This document shows positions 5,332 through 5,412 of a stretch of 5,412 nt of DNA, in pieces (the first letter of the stretch is position 1; the number at the start of each line of letters is the position of its first letter). A program made the translations under genes and the position numbers. The DNA comes from JBEVMS01 sp040508515 (lineage in GTDB: Bacteria; Pseudomonadota; Gammaproteobacteria; Xanthomonadales; Rhodanobacteraceae): positions 1 to 5,412 of the forward strand of contig JBEVMS010000170.1 of assembly GCA_040508515.1 (NCBI GenBank), given 5' to 3'. The notes beneath the pieces are model-generated. The model did no database searches and was not told where the DNA came from. It was given only the letters and a program-made list of their open reading frames with translations.

Positions 5332-5369
5332 CCGCGAGCTGGACAGGAGTCCATCTCGCGGTTTTTTTT
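5332..5369 (+). terminator. Strong intrinsic terminator of the small RNA, AGGA in its loop
   Basis: CCGCGAG (5332-5338) pairs with CTCGCGG (5355-5361). After one C/T mismatch, TGGAC (5340-5344) pairs with GTCCA (5349-5353) around an AGGA loop (5345-5348). Eight T follow (5362-5369). The 12 base pairs and uninterrupted T tract make this a clear Rho-independent terminator on the plus strand. The loop context ACAGGAGT resembles the CsrA-selected consensus ACARGGAUGU with one base missing. It may also end readthrough from the kinase gene. Confidence 0.92.
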
Positions 5370-5412
5370 GCGCGCAAGAATCAGATCCGGCCTAGATCGC
5401 AGCCCGCACGGG
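5370..5412. other. Unassigned sequence after the terminator
   Basis: These 43 bp hold no recognisable gene start. AGATC occurs twice, and CCCG-ca-CGGG at the very end could be the beginning of another hairpin cut by the window edge. Confidence 0.4.

Larger units (their letters stand above)
5166..5369 (+). ncRNA. Putative Csr/Rsm-type regulatory small RNA (CsrA/RsmA-sequestering)
   Basis: No plausible protein is encoded here, yet the stretch is densely structured and ends in a strong intrinsic terminator, fixing the transcribed strand as plus. In order it holds a GNRA-capped hairpin (5188-5205), a perfect 12-bp hairpin (5209-5236), a 7-bp hairpin with an AGGA tetraloop (5239-5256), a longer branched stem GACCGGAC / GTCC-agaa-GGTC (5275-5315) enclosing GCGA/TCGC, a mostly single-stranded AGGAGCGGA (5319-5327), and the terminator with AGGA in its loop. 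GGA occurs nine times (from 5183, 5223, 5239, 5247, 5279, 5320, 5325, 5341, 5346), four as AGGA. GGA in hairpin loops is the CsrA/RsmA recognition signature, and a GacA-box-like site lies upstream. Length (about 200 nt) is in the range of RsmZ/RsmY and shorter than CsrB. The 5' end is uncertain by about 10 nt. Alternative: a cis-acting leader/attenuator for a gene beyond the window. The RNA call is firmer than the family call (about 0.55). Confidence 0.7.

Noticed and set aside
5166..5369. Known riboswitch (c-di-GMP, cobalamin and similar) or 6S RNA/tmRNA
   Set aside because: I could not match the conserved cores of these families; the hairpin series with loop GGA motifs fits Csr/Rsm-type RNA better.
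5159..5377. 72-codon minus-strand frame across the sRNA region
   Set aside because: It translates the inverted repeats and terminator backwards, lacks family resemblance, and the T-run orientation indicates plus-strand transcription.

Overview
The window looks like chromosomal DNA of a GC-rich gammaproteobacterium, most likely of the Xanthomonadales (Lysobacteraceae/Rhodanobacteraceae). The basis is an HrcA repressor next to and divergent from recN, the overall protein flavour, and promoter signals of the TAnnnT type with very short or no leaders. The lineage is inferred from protein resemblance only.

Left part (1-2639): the N-terminal 277 residues of the heat-shock repressor HrcA run leftward off the window. 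A 132-bp intergenic region separates it from a complete, rightward recN (DNA repair SMC-like ATPase, 557 aa). No CIRCE operator and no clear LexA box are visible in that gap.

Middle (2640-5083): a 159-bp tail-to-tail gap with several hairpins lies between recN and a leftward NarL/FixJ-type response regulator (211 aa). Divergent from the regulator, across 77 bp, is its probable partner, a MASE1-type membrane histidine kinase with HisKA_3 and HATPase_c domains (523 aa). Both genes have a TAnnnT -10-like element 6-7 nt before the ATG, as expected for leaderless transcripts.

Right part (5084-5412): no protein gene is supported here. Instead there is what looks like an independent small RNA of about 200 nt that ends in a strong intrinsic terminator (GC hairpin plus eight T). 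It is made of consecutive hairpins and is rich in GGA motifs. Two hairpins, including the terminator, present AGGA exactly in a tetraloop. About 40 bp upstream of the likely transcription start is an 18-bp element matching 11 of 14 defined positions of the GacA/UvrY upstream activating sequence (TGTAAGNNATNNCTTACA). Together these suggest a CsrA/RsmA-sequestering sRNA (CsrB/RsmZ type). This is the most interesting item in the window.

Working model (inference): the membrane kinase senses an unknown signal and phosphorylates the NarL-type regulator. A regulator of this class, either this one or a GacA orthologue elsewhere, activates the sRNA, which titrates CsrA/RsmA. The hrcA and recN genes are ordinary stress-response neighbours.
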